64,000 nucleotides of DNA from Arcobacter sp. Its GTDB lineage: Bacteria; Campylobacterota; Campylobacteria; Campylobacterales; Arcobacteraceae. The position numbers and the translations under genes were made by a program. Each line of letters starts with the position of its first letter. Positions within the stretch are counted from its first letter, which is position 1. The notes under the pieces were generated by a model. That model ran no database searches. It was not told the DNA's origin and saw nothing but the letters and a program-made list of their open reading frames with translations. The stretch spans positions 62,001-126,000 of the forward strand of contig JAIFNA010000004.1 of the NCBI GenBank assembly GCA_020048055.1, written 5' to 3'. Positions 1 to 7,762 of the stretch are shown in pieces.

Positions 1-83
1 TTTGGTACATCTGGCGCAGAACCACATCCAGCAAGAACTAATCCTAAACCAGCTGATAATGTTATCGTATATAATTTTTTCAT
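1..83 (-). CDS. lipoprotein precursor, N-terminal part only
   Basis: The first 27 residues are visible before the window edge. They form a lipoprotein signal peptide with a lipobox ending LVLAGC, so the mature protein would be lipid-anchored at Cys20. It starts 11 bases after the soxA stop on the same strand, so it is probably the next gene of the sox operon. SoxB often follows soxA in this phylum, but nothing seen here identifies this protein as SoxB; it may be a small accessory lipoprotein. Confidence 0.7.
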   Translation of the reverse strand, partial: MKKLYTITLSAGLGLVLAGCGSAPDVP

Positions 84-94
84 AGTTTATCCCC

Positions 95-1012
95 TTACTT
101 TCTTAAATCTGGACCGTCAATCTTCATTCCATTTGACATATATGCCATAAAATAAAGTAACTCTTTCATCTCTTTGCTCTCATCTTTTGGTGGTTTTTGA
201 CCTTGGTCAGTTATACAGCCACTCATTCTTTTCTCTAAAGTTCCCAAACCAGCCCATACAAGTCTATAAACAGGAAAATGTGTAGTTGAACCTAAAAGTG
301 GAGACATATATTCATTTCTAACTCTTTGTCCTGTACCTTGAACGTGACAAGAAGCACAAGAAACATTTATATAACCTCTTTGAGAATAATAATATTTTTT
401 GCCTCTTTCATAAGCTGCTTGAGCTTCTTTAGAATCAATTTTAATATCTATCTCTTTACCAGCTTCAGTTGTTTTTTGCGCAATAAATGCTTGCACTTTA
501 GCCATTTCACCATCTTTAGTTTTCCACTCTTTTTCACCATTTGCTCTTACGCAATCATTGATTAAACTTGTTAAAGAAATTACTTCTTTTTTTGTCTCAT
601 CAAATTTTGGATATAAATGTCCTATTACAGGATCCGGAATACAACTTGCAATAGATTTACCATTTGCAAACGGTTTTTTATAAAGCTTTTCTCCATCTTC
701 AATTTGATCTTCATAAGGTAAAATTCCATCTTTAAATACTTCATATTGTGCTCTTGATGCCTTATTAAATGCATAAGAACCTAGTGCGAATTTATGATGC
801 TTTACATCCTTATCGAATACATTTTTTGTTTCCACATCTGTAGAGTATGGGAAAAATTTATCTTTGTTTGCTTCTGGATTCTCAAATTTAGTTTCAAAAT
901 ACTTAATTAGAGCTATTCTATCTTTTTCTGCTTGTTCATTAAAAGCACTAGCACTAAGTGAACTAATTGCCAATCCTAAAATTACAGAAGATTTTGCGAT
1001 TTTCAATAACAT
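95..1012 (-). CDS. soxA: SoxA, L-cysteine S-thiosulfotransferase subunit, monoheme form
   Basis: SoxA with SoxX forms the periplasmic c-type cytochrome that attaches thiosulfate to the carrier SoxYZ. A Sec signal peptide covers about residues 1-23. One heme motif is present, CASCH at residues 219-223, and Cys266 in the SGC context fits the active-site cysteine heme ligand. The upstream half has only two single cysteines, Cys124 and Cys154, where diheme SoxA proteins carry a first CxxCH, so this is a one-heme SoxA; the two cysteines could form a disulfide. It is the fourth gene of soxXYZA, with spacings of 20-53 bases. Confidence 0.93.
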   Translation of the reverse strand: MLLKIAKSSVILGLAISSLSASAFNEQAEKDRIALIKYFETKFENPEANKDKFFPYSTDVETKNVFDKDVKHHKFALGSYAFNKASRAQYEVFKDGILPYEDQIEDGEKLYKKPFANGKSIASCIPDPVIGHLYPKFDETKKEVISLTSLINDCVRANGEKEWKTKDGEMAKVQAFIAQKTTEAGKEIDIKIDSKEAQAAYERGKKYYYSQRGYINVSCASCHVQGTGQRVRNEYMSPLLGSTTHFPVYRLVWAGLGTLEKRMSGCITDQGQKPPKDESKEMKELLYFMAYMSNGMKIDGPDLRK

Positions 1013-1050
1013 ATCATCTCCTTTTTTATTATCTTTGTTTAAGTAGTTAA

Positions 1051-1350
1051 TTATTTAACTGTTACTTTGTCTTCGTCTTTATTTCCAAGTAAATCTACAC
1101 TTTTAATCACTATAACATCACCAGATGCGCCATTGTAATTAAATTTAATAAATGGATCTTTTGATACAAATTGACTAACTGACATTTCAAATACTGTATC
1201 TGAACCAACTGTAGCTATAATGTGAGTTAAAAAGTTCGTAGGAACTTTTTTTCTCTCAGCTTCTTGATAACTTAACATTTCATGTTTTAACATACCTTTA
1301 ACTTCAACTACTCCATTAGCAACTTTTGCTTTTAACTTCATTTTACTCAT
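1051..1350 (-). CDS. soxZ: SoxZ, sulfur carrier scaffold subunit
   Basis: This 99-residue protein matches SoxZ in length and in its all-beta immunoglobulin-like pattern. SoxZ dimerises with SoxY in the periplasm and supports the swinging arm that carries sulfur intermediates. It has no signal peptide, as expected, since SoxZ is exported folded together with the Tat-targeted SoxY. It lies directly downstream of soxY and upstream of soxA. Confidence 0.93.
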   Translation of the reverse strand: MSKMKLKAKVANGVVEVKGMLKHEMLSYQEAERKKVPTNFLTHIIATVGSDTVFEMSVSQFVSKDPFIKFNYNGASGDVIVIKSVDLLGNKDEDKVTVK

Positions 1351-1403
1351 TATGATTCCTTTGATTTTAAATATTTATTTTATTAATTAACAAATGGGGT
1401 TTA

Positions 1404-1853
1404 TCAACCACCACATCCACCGATTGTTACTTTAACAACTTTACTTACAGAGTGTAATTTTCCATCAACATCAGCAATAACTGTAACAGTACCTGTTTTT
1501 TGCATTTTAATTCTAATTGCATAATCAGCTACACTTTTAGCACCCATAGTAAATACTGCAACTGTTGCCTCTGGATTTGCATCTTGGAATACGGCAATTG
1601 TTCTAGCTTTTAGTTTAGTATCAAAACTAATTGGTATAACAGCACCATTCTCAGCAATATCTGGAGCGCTTAAATTAATTCCACCAACAGTAGTAGCAGT
1701 CGTTCCAAACATCTCCTTTATTGCTTCATCAGCTTTTGTTGCTGTCCATACTTTTGGTTTGCTTGCTCTAAAATCTTCTGCACTTAAAGTTGAAGATATC
1801 ATAGATACCGCAGCAACACCAAAACCTAATCCTAAAAAATTTCTTCTATTCAT
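1404..1853 (-). CDS. soxY: SoxY, sulfur-carrying swinging-arm subunit
   Basis: SoxY covalently carries thiosulfate-derived sulfur on its C-terminal cysteine. The protein ends in GGCGG, the diagnostic carrier motif, with the cysteine third from the end. The N terminus (NRRNFLG followed by a hydrophobic stretch to about residue 25) is a Tat-type signal. Length 149 residues is normal. It is followed by soxZ and preceded by soxX. Confidence 0.96.
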   Translation of the reverse strand: MNRRNFLGLGFGVAAVSMISSTLSAEDFRASKPKVWTATKADEAIKEMFGTTATTVGGINLSAPDIAENGAVIPISFDTKLKARTIAVFQDANPEATVAVFTMGAKSVADYAIRIKMQKTGTVTVIADVDGKLHSVSKVVKVTIGGCGG

Positions 1854-1873
1854 TATTATCTCCTTAATTTGTT

Positions 1874-2224
1874 TTATTCAATAGTTTTCAAAAAAGCAAC
1901 TACTGCTTTTATGTCTTCATCACTTAACCAACCACTTTTTCCAAATGCTGGCATAGCAGTAATTTTACTTCTACTTTCACCTGGATCATAGATTGTGTCA
2001 TATATTAACTGATCTGGCCAGTGTTTTAATCCAGATAAAACTGGTCCAAAACTACCAGGACCATCCAATGTTTTACCATTAATAGCATGGCATGCTATAC
2101 AGTTACCTTGTGTATTAGTCTCAAATATTTTTTTGCCTTTGTCAGCTAGTGCATCAGCAGAAACATTTACAACTAATAAACCACTAACAGCTGTTGCTAT
2201 TAATAATTTGTTTGCTATGTTCAT
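1874..2224 (-). CDS. soxX: SoxX, c-type cytochrome subunit
   Basis: SoxX is the small monoheme partner of SoxA. It has a Sec signal peptide (about residues 1-23), one heme motif CIACH near residue 42, and a distal methionine candidate in TAMPAFG. Length 116 residues fits the short class of SoxX. It is the first gene of the soxXYZA unit and has a strong promoter about 50 bases upstream and an AGGAG ribosome binding site. Confidence 0.93.
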   Translation of the reverse strand: MNIANKLLIATAVSGLLVVNVSADALADKGKKIFETNTQGNCIACHAINGKTLDGPGSFGPVLSGLKHWPDQLIYDTIYDPGESRSKITAMPAFGKSGWLSDEDIKAVVAFLKTIE

Positions 2225-2242
2225 ATCAACTCCTTCATATAT

Positions 2243-2277
2243 TTAGTAAATCTCTTATACTAAGACGAGCAATTATA
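2243..2277 (-). promoter_or_regulatory. candidate operator in the soxX leader, shared with soxC
   Basis: The block at 2259-2277 (plus-strand pattern ACTAAGNCGNGNAATTATA) matches 16 of 19 bases of the block at 5115-5133 ahead of soxC. It includes the -10 box and the start of the leader. One end of each block is half of an inverted repeat TTAGT...ACTAA (here 2243-2247 and 2259-2263, spacer 11). A transcription factor site common to both sox units is the simplest reading. Confidence 0.55.
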
Positions 2278-2301
2278 ATCAAATTTATTCGCTAATGTCA
2301 A
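2272..2301 (-). promoter_or_regulatory. sigma70-type promoter of soxXYZA
   Basis: On the minus strand a perfect TTGACA (2296-2301) is separated by 18 bases from a perfect TATAAT (2272-2277). It lies about 48 bases ahead of the soxX start. A full -35 box is notable because vegetative promoters in this phylum often lack one. Confidence 0.85.
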
Positions 2302-2540
2302 GTAAAATTGAAAAAAAAATGATTTATTTTTGTACTATAAGTTAAGATTTTTTATATTATAAGTTGAGAATAATTAAAATGAACAAAAAGCCGTATTTGT
2401 GGGCTATTTAATTCATAATATAAGTTTAAATAATTGAACGAAATTATATATAAAAAACAATTTTAGATGAAAGTTTTATATAATAATAACTTATATAAAT
2501 AAAAATTTGATACTTCCGGTGTGGAAAGAATTTTATAAAT

Positions 2541-2569
2541 AAAAAAGCCCACTTATAAAAGTGGGCTTT
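2541..2569 (-). terminator. rho-independent terminator after soxD
   Basis: An 11-base-pair stem (2544-2554 with 2559-2569) closes a four-base loop. In minus-strand sense it is followed by a run of T. It lies 22 bases past the soxD stop and so separates the soxCD transcript from soxXYZA. Confidence 0.88.
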
Positions 2570-2591
2570 AAACATTTAAAAATATTGATAA

Positions 2592-3776
2592 CTATTTACT
2601 TGATTCAAGCATATAATCTACAATTTTATTAAAATCAGCATCACTCATATCATGTCCACCTTTTGGAGGCATTCCATTTATTCCGTTGATTCCATTTTTA
2701 TAAACAGCATCTATGCCTTTAGCAGTAACTTTCGCCCATGCATCTTTATCACCAACTACTGGAGCACCAATGGCTGCATTTCCATGACAAGCACTACATT
2801 TTTCTTCATAAACACCTTGCATTGGATGAGCAGATTTATTTTCTGGCACAAACCAATCTCTTTTTGTTGAAGGAGTTGGCTGGAAATCATTTAATTCATT
2901 AGCAATTTTTAATACTGGAATTTTACCTTTGATGCAGTCTTTCATACATTTTGTACCTGTACCATAATTTTTAGGATCAGACATGAATTTAGTCATGTTT
3001 TTCACACCTTGCTTAGGGTCTTTCTTTGTATCAACATCAGGATAAAAACCATTTGCATTTGGCATTTTAATTTTTAAGAATTTTTCTCTATCAAGAACAT
3101 AATCATCCGTTAACTCTTTTCCATCAATTTTAATTGTGTTAATTGACAATAAGTATGCAACTAAAGCGTAAGTTTCACTATTGCTTAAACTTTTTGGATT
3201 AGGAAAAGGCATTGCATCTTGAACATACCAAAACAATGTACTAGCATATGGCCAATACGAACCAATACTTCTTTGAGGTGGGTCCATATTTGGATTTTCA
3301 TCAGCAGGATTCATAAGTTGATTTTTTAAACTTCCAACTGTTCCTCCAGTAAGTGCTGGATAACCCTTACCCCCACTTCCAAAGTCACCATGACACATAC
3401 CGCATTTTGCATCATATAGTTCTGCACCTTGTTCAACCGAACCTTGAGCTTTTTTTGACTTACCATCATCACCCAAAACAACTTTACCATGTTTCATATC
3501 AAATTCAGGGACACCAGTCCCGTCAGGCATTACATCTACGTTCCATGCAGCTATTTCAGTTTTGGTAGGGATTCTACCATGGCTAAATTTTGCTTTTTGA
3601 TCATTTACATAATATGATGTATATTTACTATTTTTGACATCATATTTAACTCCACCATCTACTGCTCTATCTATTTTTTTATCAGCACCAAATGCTGAAG
3701 TTATCATCAAAGAAGCTGATAAACTTATACCGACAACTGTTGTTGCCTTAAGCTTTATGTTTTCTAATATGCACAT
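2592..3776 (-). CDS. soxD: SoxD, diheme c-type cytochrome of sulfane dehydrogenase
   Basis: SoxD accepts electrons from the molybdenum protein SoxC in the SoxCD complex, which oxidises protein-bound sulfane sulfur. Two heme motifs are visible: CGMCH in the N-terminal half and CSACH near the C terminus, with a downstream GMPPKGG that can supply the axial methionine. I start it at the ATG at 3776, because AGGAG lies at 3786-3790 at normal distance; a farther ATG at 3797 would put that ribosome binding site inside the gene. The signal peptide then ends near SAFGA. It overlaps soxC by 29 bases, consistent with translational coupling. Confidence 0.9.
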   Translation of the reverse strand: MCILENIKLKATTVVGISLSASLMITSAFGADKKIDRAVDGGVKYDVKNSKYTSYYVNDQKAKFSHGRIPTKTEIAAWNVDVMPDGTGVPEFDMKHGKVVLGDDGKSKKAQGSVEQGAELYDAKCGMCHGDFGSGGKGYPALTGGTVGSLKNQLMNPADENPNMDPPQRSIGSYWPYASTLFWYVQDAMPFPNPKSLSNSETYALVAYLLSINTIKIDGKELTDDYVLDREKFLKIKMPNANGFYPDVDTKKDPKQGVKNMTKFMSDPKNYGTGTKCMKDCIKGKIPVLKIANELNDFQPTPSTKRDWFVPENKSAHPMQGVYEEKCSACHGNAAIGAPVVGDKDAWAKVTAKGIDAVYKNGINGINGMPPKGGHDMSDADFNKIVDYMLESSK

Positions 3777-5082
3777 TACTACACTCTCCTTTTTCATTTA
3801 TTTGCCAAGTAACTATCCCGTTTCTATGATATACAGATTCAACACCAATTACAGAAGTTTCTTCATCAATTGTAGGCTGTACATTTCCAGAATCATCATA
3901 AGATCTACTTGCTAAAAGTATTGGTTTTCCTGTCCATTTAGTAATATAGCTAAATCTTGTCCAAGATTTTGGCAAAACTAAACCTTTTAGTTTTGCATCA
4001 ACCCAATTATTTCCACCATCAAAAGTAATATCTACACCTTTAATGGTTCCTTGTCCTGACCAAGCAAGACCTTCAATTTCAACCATATCTCCAACCTTAA
4101 GTTCAGTCCATGGTTTTTCAGGACATGGGCTAGTTACAACTGAATTTACTTCATTTACCCAGAAGTACTGAATAGCTTTACCTGATTTTTGAAGCATTGT
4201 GTATTTAGATGTTTCCTCTTTTGAATGCCATGGTTTATCAGAGAATTCTAATCGTTTTAACCATTTAGTATTAAGATTTCCTTCCCAACCTGGAACTAAA
4301 AGTCTAAGTGGATAACCTTGTTCAGCTCTTAAAGCCTCACCATTTTGCCCCCATACTAACATTGCATCATCAAGTGCTTTTTCAACTGGAATTGTTCTTG
4401 GATTTCCTGCATTATCGCTTCCCTCAGCAAGCATCCAAACTGCATCATCTTCTAAACCAATGTCATCAAGAATAGTTTTAAGCATAACACCAGTCCACAT
4501 AGCAGAACTCATCATACCTTTTAAAAATTGAAGATTATTAAATTGTGGTCCTCTCCAATCTGTTGATCCATTTGCTGGGCACTCGATAAAATAAATTCTA
4601 CTTTCACTTGGGTATTTTTTAAGCTCATCAAGCGTTAATACAACTTCTCTTTTTACTTTTCCATGAATCATAAGTCTAAATTCATGTGGATCAACATGTG
4701 CTGTTCCACCATGATTTCTTGTAAAAAATAATCCGTTTGGAGTTATTATCCCTTCTGATTCATGAAGTGGACTCATTGATACAGATGCATACATATCACC
4801 TGAAGATAATAAATCTGTTGTTCTTCTTACATTGTTGTGTTCAAATGGAGATGGTAATCCATAAGGATTTTTAGTAACCAAATCTCCAAGTTTTGTACCC
4901 CAAGGTGCTTCATGAATTATCGCATGATCATCAGCTCTTAGGTTGACTGGCGATAACACATTCGCTGCTGCCACTGCACCCACCGAATATACTGCTGTTT
5001 TTTTAAAAAAATCCCGTCTACTGTTTGTTGTCTCAGCAGAAACTTCAAGATCTTTTTTAAAGATTTCGCTTATTTTCTTCAT
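3748..5082 (-). CDS. soxC: SoxC, molybdenum sulfane dehydrogenase subunit
   Basis: SoxC is a periplasmic sulfite-oxidase-family protein with a molybdopterin cofactor. A Tat signal (SRRDFFKK, then a hydrophobic segment) covers about residues 20-50. The FIECPANG segment holds the conserved molybdenum-ligating cysteine, and the C-terminal third is the Mo-co dimerisation domain. It is followed by a diheme cytochrome, which favours SoxC over a stand-alone sulfite dehydrogenase SorA. The start is supported by AGGAGG at 5087-5092. Confidence 0.9.
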   Translation of the reverse strand: MKKISEIFKKDLEVSAETTNSRRDFFKKTAVYSVGAVAAANVLSPVNLRADDHAIIHEAPWGTKLGDLVTKNPYGLPSPFEHNNVRRTTDLLSSGDMYASVSMSPLHESEGIITPNGLFFTRNHGGTAHVDPHEFRLMIHGKVKREVVLTLDELKKYPSESRIYFIECPANGSTDWRGPQFNNLQFLKGMMSSAMWTGVMLKTILDDIGLEDDAVWMLAEGSDNAGNPRTIPVEKALDDAMLVWGQNGEALRAEQGYPLRLLVPGWEGNLNTKWLKRLEFSDKPWHSKEETSKYTMLQKSGKAIQYFWVNEVNSVVTSPCPEKPWTELKVGDMVEIEGLAWSGQGTIKGVDITFDGGNNWVDAKLKGLVLPKSWTRFSYITKWTGKPILLASRSYDDSGNVQPTIDEETSVIGVESVYHRNGIVTWQINEKGECSNVHIRKHKA

Positions 5083-5097
5083 TGTTCCTCCTAAATT

Positions 5098-5133
5098 TTA
5101 GTAATTCATACACCACTAAGTCGGGAAATTATA
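5098..5133 (-). promoter_or_regulatory. candidate operator in the soxC leader, shared with soxX
   Basis: The block at 5115-5133 matches 16 of 19 bases of the soxX block at 2259-2277 and occupies the same position relative to the -10 box. An inverted repeat TTAGT/ACTAA (5098-5102 and 5115-5119, spacer 12) recurs as in the soxX leader. Confidence 0.55.
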
Positions 5134-5157
5134 GTCAAAAAAACTTTTACTTGTCAA
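5128..5157 (-). promoter_or_regulatory. sigma70-type promoter of soxCD
   Basis: In minus-strand sense TTGACA (5152-5157), an 18-base spacer and TATAAT (5128-5133) stand about 46 bases before the soxC start. Its architecture is the same as that of the soxX promoter. Confidence 0.85.
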
Positions 5158-5390
5158 CAAATTTATTATAAAGAATAAAAATTATTAATTAAAAAAAATA
5201 TTTTCTAATAAATAACATAAGTTCAACTTTTCATTATTAAACCTTATTATTCTTGAATAAACACGCAACAGCTATAAATAGACATTTTGCAATAATATTT
5301 AATATAGTTTAAATATAAAATTTAATGCGATTTCAAACCTATATTTTGTAAAATTTAAAATAAATATTTACAAGCAAAAGGTATAAAGAT

Positions 5391-5819
5391 TTGAAAAATG
5401 GAAAAATATTAAAGTTATTTACTACAAACAAAGAGACTAGAGTTCAAAGTGAAATTGAAAAACTTAAACTTCAAATAGGAGGAATTCCAAATGATAAGTC
5501 TTTTAAAAAAACAGACAGAGAAATTCTTATAACATCATCACAAAGTTATTTGTTTATGGAAAATTTAGGAATTGATGTAGTGTTTGGTACTCTTGGTGAA
5601 AATATTCTAATTGACACTAAGCCTTACAAGTTAGAGATTGGGACAAAACTAAAATGTGGTAGTGCTATTCTAGAAATAAGTATGAAATGTCCAGTTTGTA
5701 GTCATTTGTCTGAATTAAAATCAACCCTTCCGAAATTGATCAAAAATGAAAGAGGGATATTTGCCAAAGTTATAAAAAATGGCGAGATAAAAATTGGAGA
5801 TGAAATGGTTGTGATTTGA
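5391..5819 (+). CDS. MOSC domain protein
   Basis: A 142-residue stand-alone MOSC protein. The segment GTLGENI at residues 66-72 is the typical MOSC signature. Cysteines at 89, 100 and 103 include the CPVC pair, one of which may be the sulfur-carrying cysteine of the family. MOSC proteins handle sulfur or molybdenum cofactor intermediates; a role in serving the SoxC cofactor is suggested only by position. The start is TTG; the nearby ATG is out of frame. Its stop is one base from the stop of the convergent gene. Confidence 0.82.
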   Translation: MKNGKILKLFTTNKETRVQSEIEKLKLQIGGIPNDKSFKKTDREILITSSQSYLFMENLGIDVVFGTLGENILIDTKPYKLEIGTKLKCGSAILEISMKCPVCSHLSELKSTLPKLIKNERGIFAKVIKNGEIKIGDEMVVI

Positions 5820-5820
5820 G

Positions 5821-7305
5821 CTAATCCAAATCACACATTTTATCAAACTCAATCCTACTGAATTCTACTATTTTAATATTTTGCTTACTTGTTTTATCAA
5901 TTTTAACTGATTCACTAATTATATTATTGAGCACAGTTTTTTGATAAAGTGGTCCAACATATACATTAATTCGTCCAAAGTTGTCTTTACAAATAGAAAC
6001 CTGAGTCGCCGATTGTTTCTCTTTATTAATGATAGACTTGTATTTTTTAAATTCTTTAGGATTAACCTTAATAAATGTAAGAATTTCATTATTTACAATA
6101 GTCTTATTATTAGCTTCTTCATTAACAGATTGATTTTCTTCATTTGTATCTGAAAATCTACTTTTAGATATTGTTTTATTTAAATCATTTGATTTATCAT
6201 CGATTGATTCTTCTTTATTACCTAATGCAAATTCTTCTAATTGCTCTACTTTTAGTTTATAAAGTCTCTCTTGTTCCTCTTTTTTATATTTCAACAAGAT
6301 ATCTTCATCAAGTATCTCATATTTTGTAAGCATTTGTAGCTTACCATTTAAATTGGTCTCATCAATCATTTCAAGTTTGAAATCTATTTGTTTATTTTTT
6401 ACTTCTACAACCATTAGTGATTCTTCTGGAACGTCTGTAACATTATGCTCAACTTTTTTATTTATAACTTCAGTAATCTCTTCTTTTTTATCAAACATTC
6501 CACTAAAAAGCAAAATAAGAAACGAAAAAATAATCAAAACTATAAATATAGCCAATCCTATAATAATTTTTTTTATTTTTTTATTTTTTAATTCTATATC
6601 AGATAAAGCATCATGCACCTCTTCAACAGATTCCTCTTCATCTGATATATTTTCATCCTCCTTAATATCTTCCAAAATCACTTCTGTACTATCATCAGTA
6701 TTTGAAATTTCATCATCAAAATCAGGTTTATCTTTAGAGTACTCAGTTTCATTTTCCTTAGTATTAATATCAATCAATTCGCTTTTATTTAATTCATCTA
6801 TAAAAGGTAAAAAATTATCCTCGAATTGAATCATAAAATCATAAAAATTCTCTCCTAGTGATAAATTAAATAAAAATACATCATCCGAAAAACTCATTTC
6901 CGATGAATTTGTATTTTGGATACCATTTATTGCGTAGTTTACTTTTCCTAAATCTTCATAAGCAAATCCATTAAAAGAAGTTTGCAATGCTCCACATATT
7001 TGTGTTACAGATTCCCTAACTGCATCGGCAACTTCATCATTTATAATATCGCATGGCTCACTTCCATCCATCAACATTTCACTAAAAATCATTGTTGCTG
7101 TTAGTGCTGGTAAAATAAATTTGATATTTGTTGTAAGTTTTGCAAAATTAAACGATGCATCTATTAATAAAATATTAAAACTGTCATTGAAAGTTTTTTC
7201 TACTTTATTAATGCCCACTATTTCAAATTTATCCCCAGTTGAAATGGAAGATGAAAGTGTATTTAAAATTGTTTCTTTAATAGAAACTGACAAATCAGAT
7301 ATCAT
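5821..7305 (-). CDS. membrane protein with possible CheC/CheX-like domain
   Basis: No named family is certain. Residues about 7-130 look like the CheC/CheX/FliY fold: an LPALTATMIFSEM helix followed by a DEVADAVRESVTQICGAL helix, as in the family's ExxN region. The asparagine of that motif appears replaced, so phosphatase activity is doubtful. Then come a very acidic stretch (about 175-237), one membrane helix (about 246-270), a charged region, and a C-terminal segment containing NVYVGPLYQ that resembles a SPOR-type fold. I prefer the ATG at 7305 over a TTG at 7314; it overlaps the upstream gene by 11 bases. Position beside flgG and cheY supports a chemotaxis or flagellar role. Confidence 0.6.
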   Translation of the reverse strand: MISDLSVSIKETILNTLSSSISTGDKFEIVGINKVEKTFNDSFNILLIDASFNFAKLTTNIKFILPALTATMIFSEMLMDGSEPCDIINDEVADAVRESVTQICGALQTSFNGFAYEDLGKVNYAINGIQNTNSSEMSFSDDVFLFNLSLGENFYDFMIQFEDNFLPFIDELNKSELIDINTKENETEYSKDKPDFDDEISNTDDSTEVILEDIKEDENISDEEESVEEVHDALSDIELKNKKIKKIIIGLAIFIVLIIFSFLILLFSGMFDKKEEITEVINKKVEHNVTDVPEESLMVVEVKNKQIDFKLEMIDETNLNGKLQMLTKYEILDEDILLKYKKEEQERLYKLKVEQLEEFALGNKEESIDDKSNDLNKTISKSRFSDTNEENQSVNEEANNKTIVNNEILTFIKVNPKEFKKYKSIINKEKQSATQVSICKDNFGRINVYVGPLYQKTVLNNIISESVKIDKTSKQNIKIVEFSRIEFDKMCDLD

Positions 7306-7750
7306 CAGATACAATCTCTTTCATATTTCTTCTATGATCTTTTTGTTTGTTTAAAATTTTAGTTTTATTTTTCTCGTAATAACTTTTTCTGTAATTTTTC
7401 AGATCTTCCTTCTTTTTAATTCTATAATCTTTATCGTATTGCAATCTTTTGTCTTTATTTTCCAAATAATAATCTTTCTTTTTATTTCTGTACTCTTCTA
7501 TTTTTGCAACAATAATCTCTTCTCTATCTTGAATATGACTTTTTTGTTTTTGCGCAATCTCTTTGATTTTTGCCGCAAATGATATGTTATCTCCACCAAA
7601 TAATTCTTGTTCGTAATCTATAAATTTGTGTTTTATTTCATTATTATGAGACGCTGAAGCTAGCTTTTTTTTTATATAATAAGCTTTTTTTTTCTCTTTA
7701 TGTAAGCGGATATTCTCTTCTCTTCTTTGTTTTAAATCATCTAAATTCAT
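7295..7750 (-). CDS. highly charged coiled-coil protein, unknown function
   Basis: This 151-residue protein is not recognised. It is extremely rich in Lys, Glu, Arg and Tyr and predicted to be largely helical, with no membrane segment or signal. Its gene overlaps the next gene by 11 bases and starts 13 bases after flgG ends, so it is cotranscribed with flagellar genes. The coding strand has two runs of nine A near the start of the gene. Confidence 0.6.
   Translation of the reverse strand: MNLDDLKQRREENIRLHKEKKKAYYIKKKLASASHNNEIKHKFIDYEQELFGGDNISFAAKIKEIAQKQKSHIQDREEIIVAKIEEYRNKKKDYYLENKDKRLQYDKDYRIKKKEDLKNYRKSYYEKNKTKILNKQKDHRRNMKEIVSDDI
7665..7693. repeat. paired nine-base homopolymer tracts
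   Basis: Two runs of nine T (7665-7673 and 7685-7693) lie 11 bases apart, each preceded by AGC, inside the N-terminal coding part of the charged coiled-coil gene. Tracts of this kind can slip during replication; here the frame is intact. Confidence 0.7.
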
Positions 7751-7762
7751 ACTAAAAGTTTA

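Larger units (their letters stand above)
2225..2591. other. intergenic region between soxX and soxD
   Basis: This 367-base AT-rich stretch holds no credible gene. On the minus strand it contains the soxD terminator at its distal end and the soxX promoter and shared dyad element at its proximal end. A weak AGCC/GGCT hairpin (2389-2405) lies between them. The middle part shows nothing else that I can support. Confidence 0.7.
5083..5390. other. divergent intergenic region soxC / MOSC gene
   Basis: This 308-base region is very AT-rich and has no convincing gene. The soxC promoter and shared dyad occupy the left end. The right half leads into the MOSC gene with only poorly defined AT-rich promoter candidates and an AAAGG-type ribosome binding site. 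Confidence 0.65.

Noticed and set aside
2389-2405. AGCC/GGCT hairpin in the soxX-soxD gap
   Set aside because: Only four pairs; too weak to call on its own.
3748-5082. SorA-type sulfite dehydrogenase as the identity of the molybdenum protein
   Set aside because: A diheme cytochrome follows and soxXYZA is adjacent, which favours SoxC; a sorB-type monoheme partner is absent.
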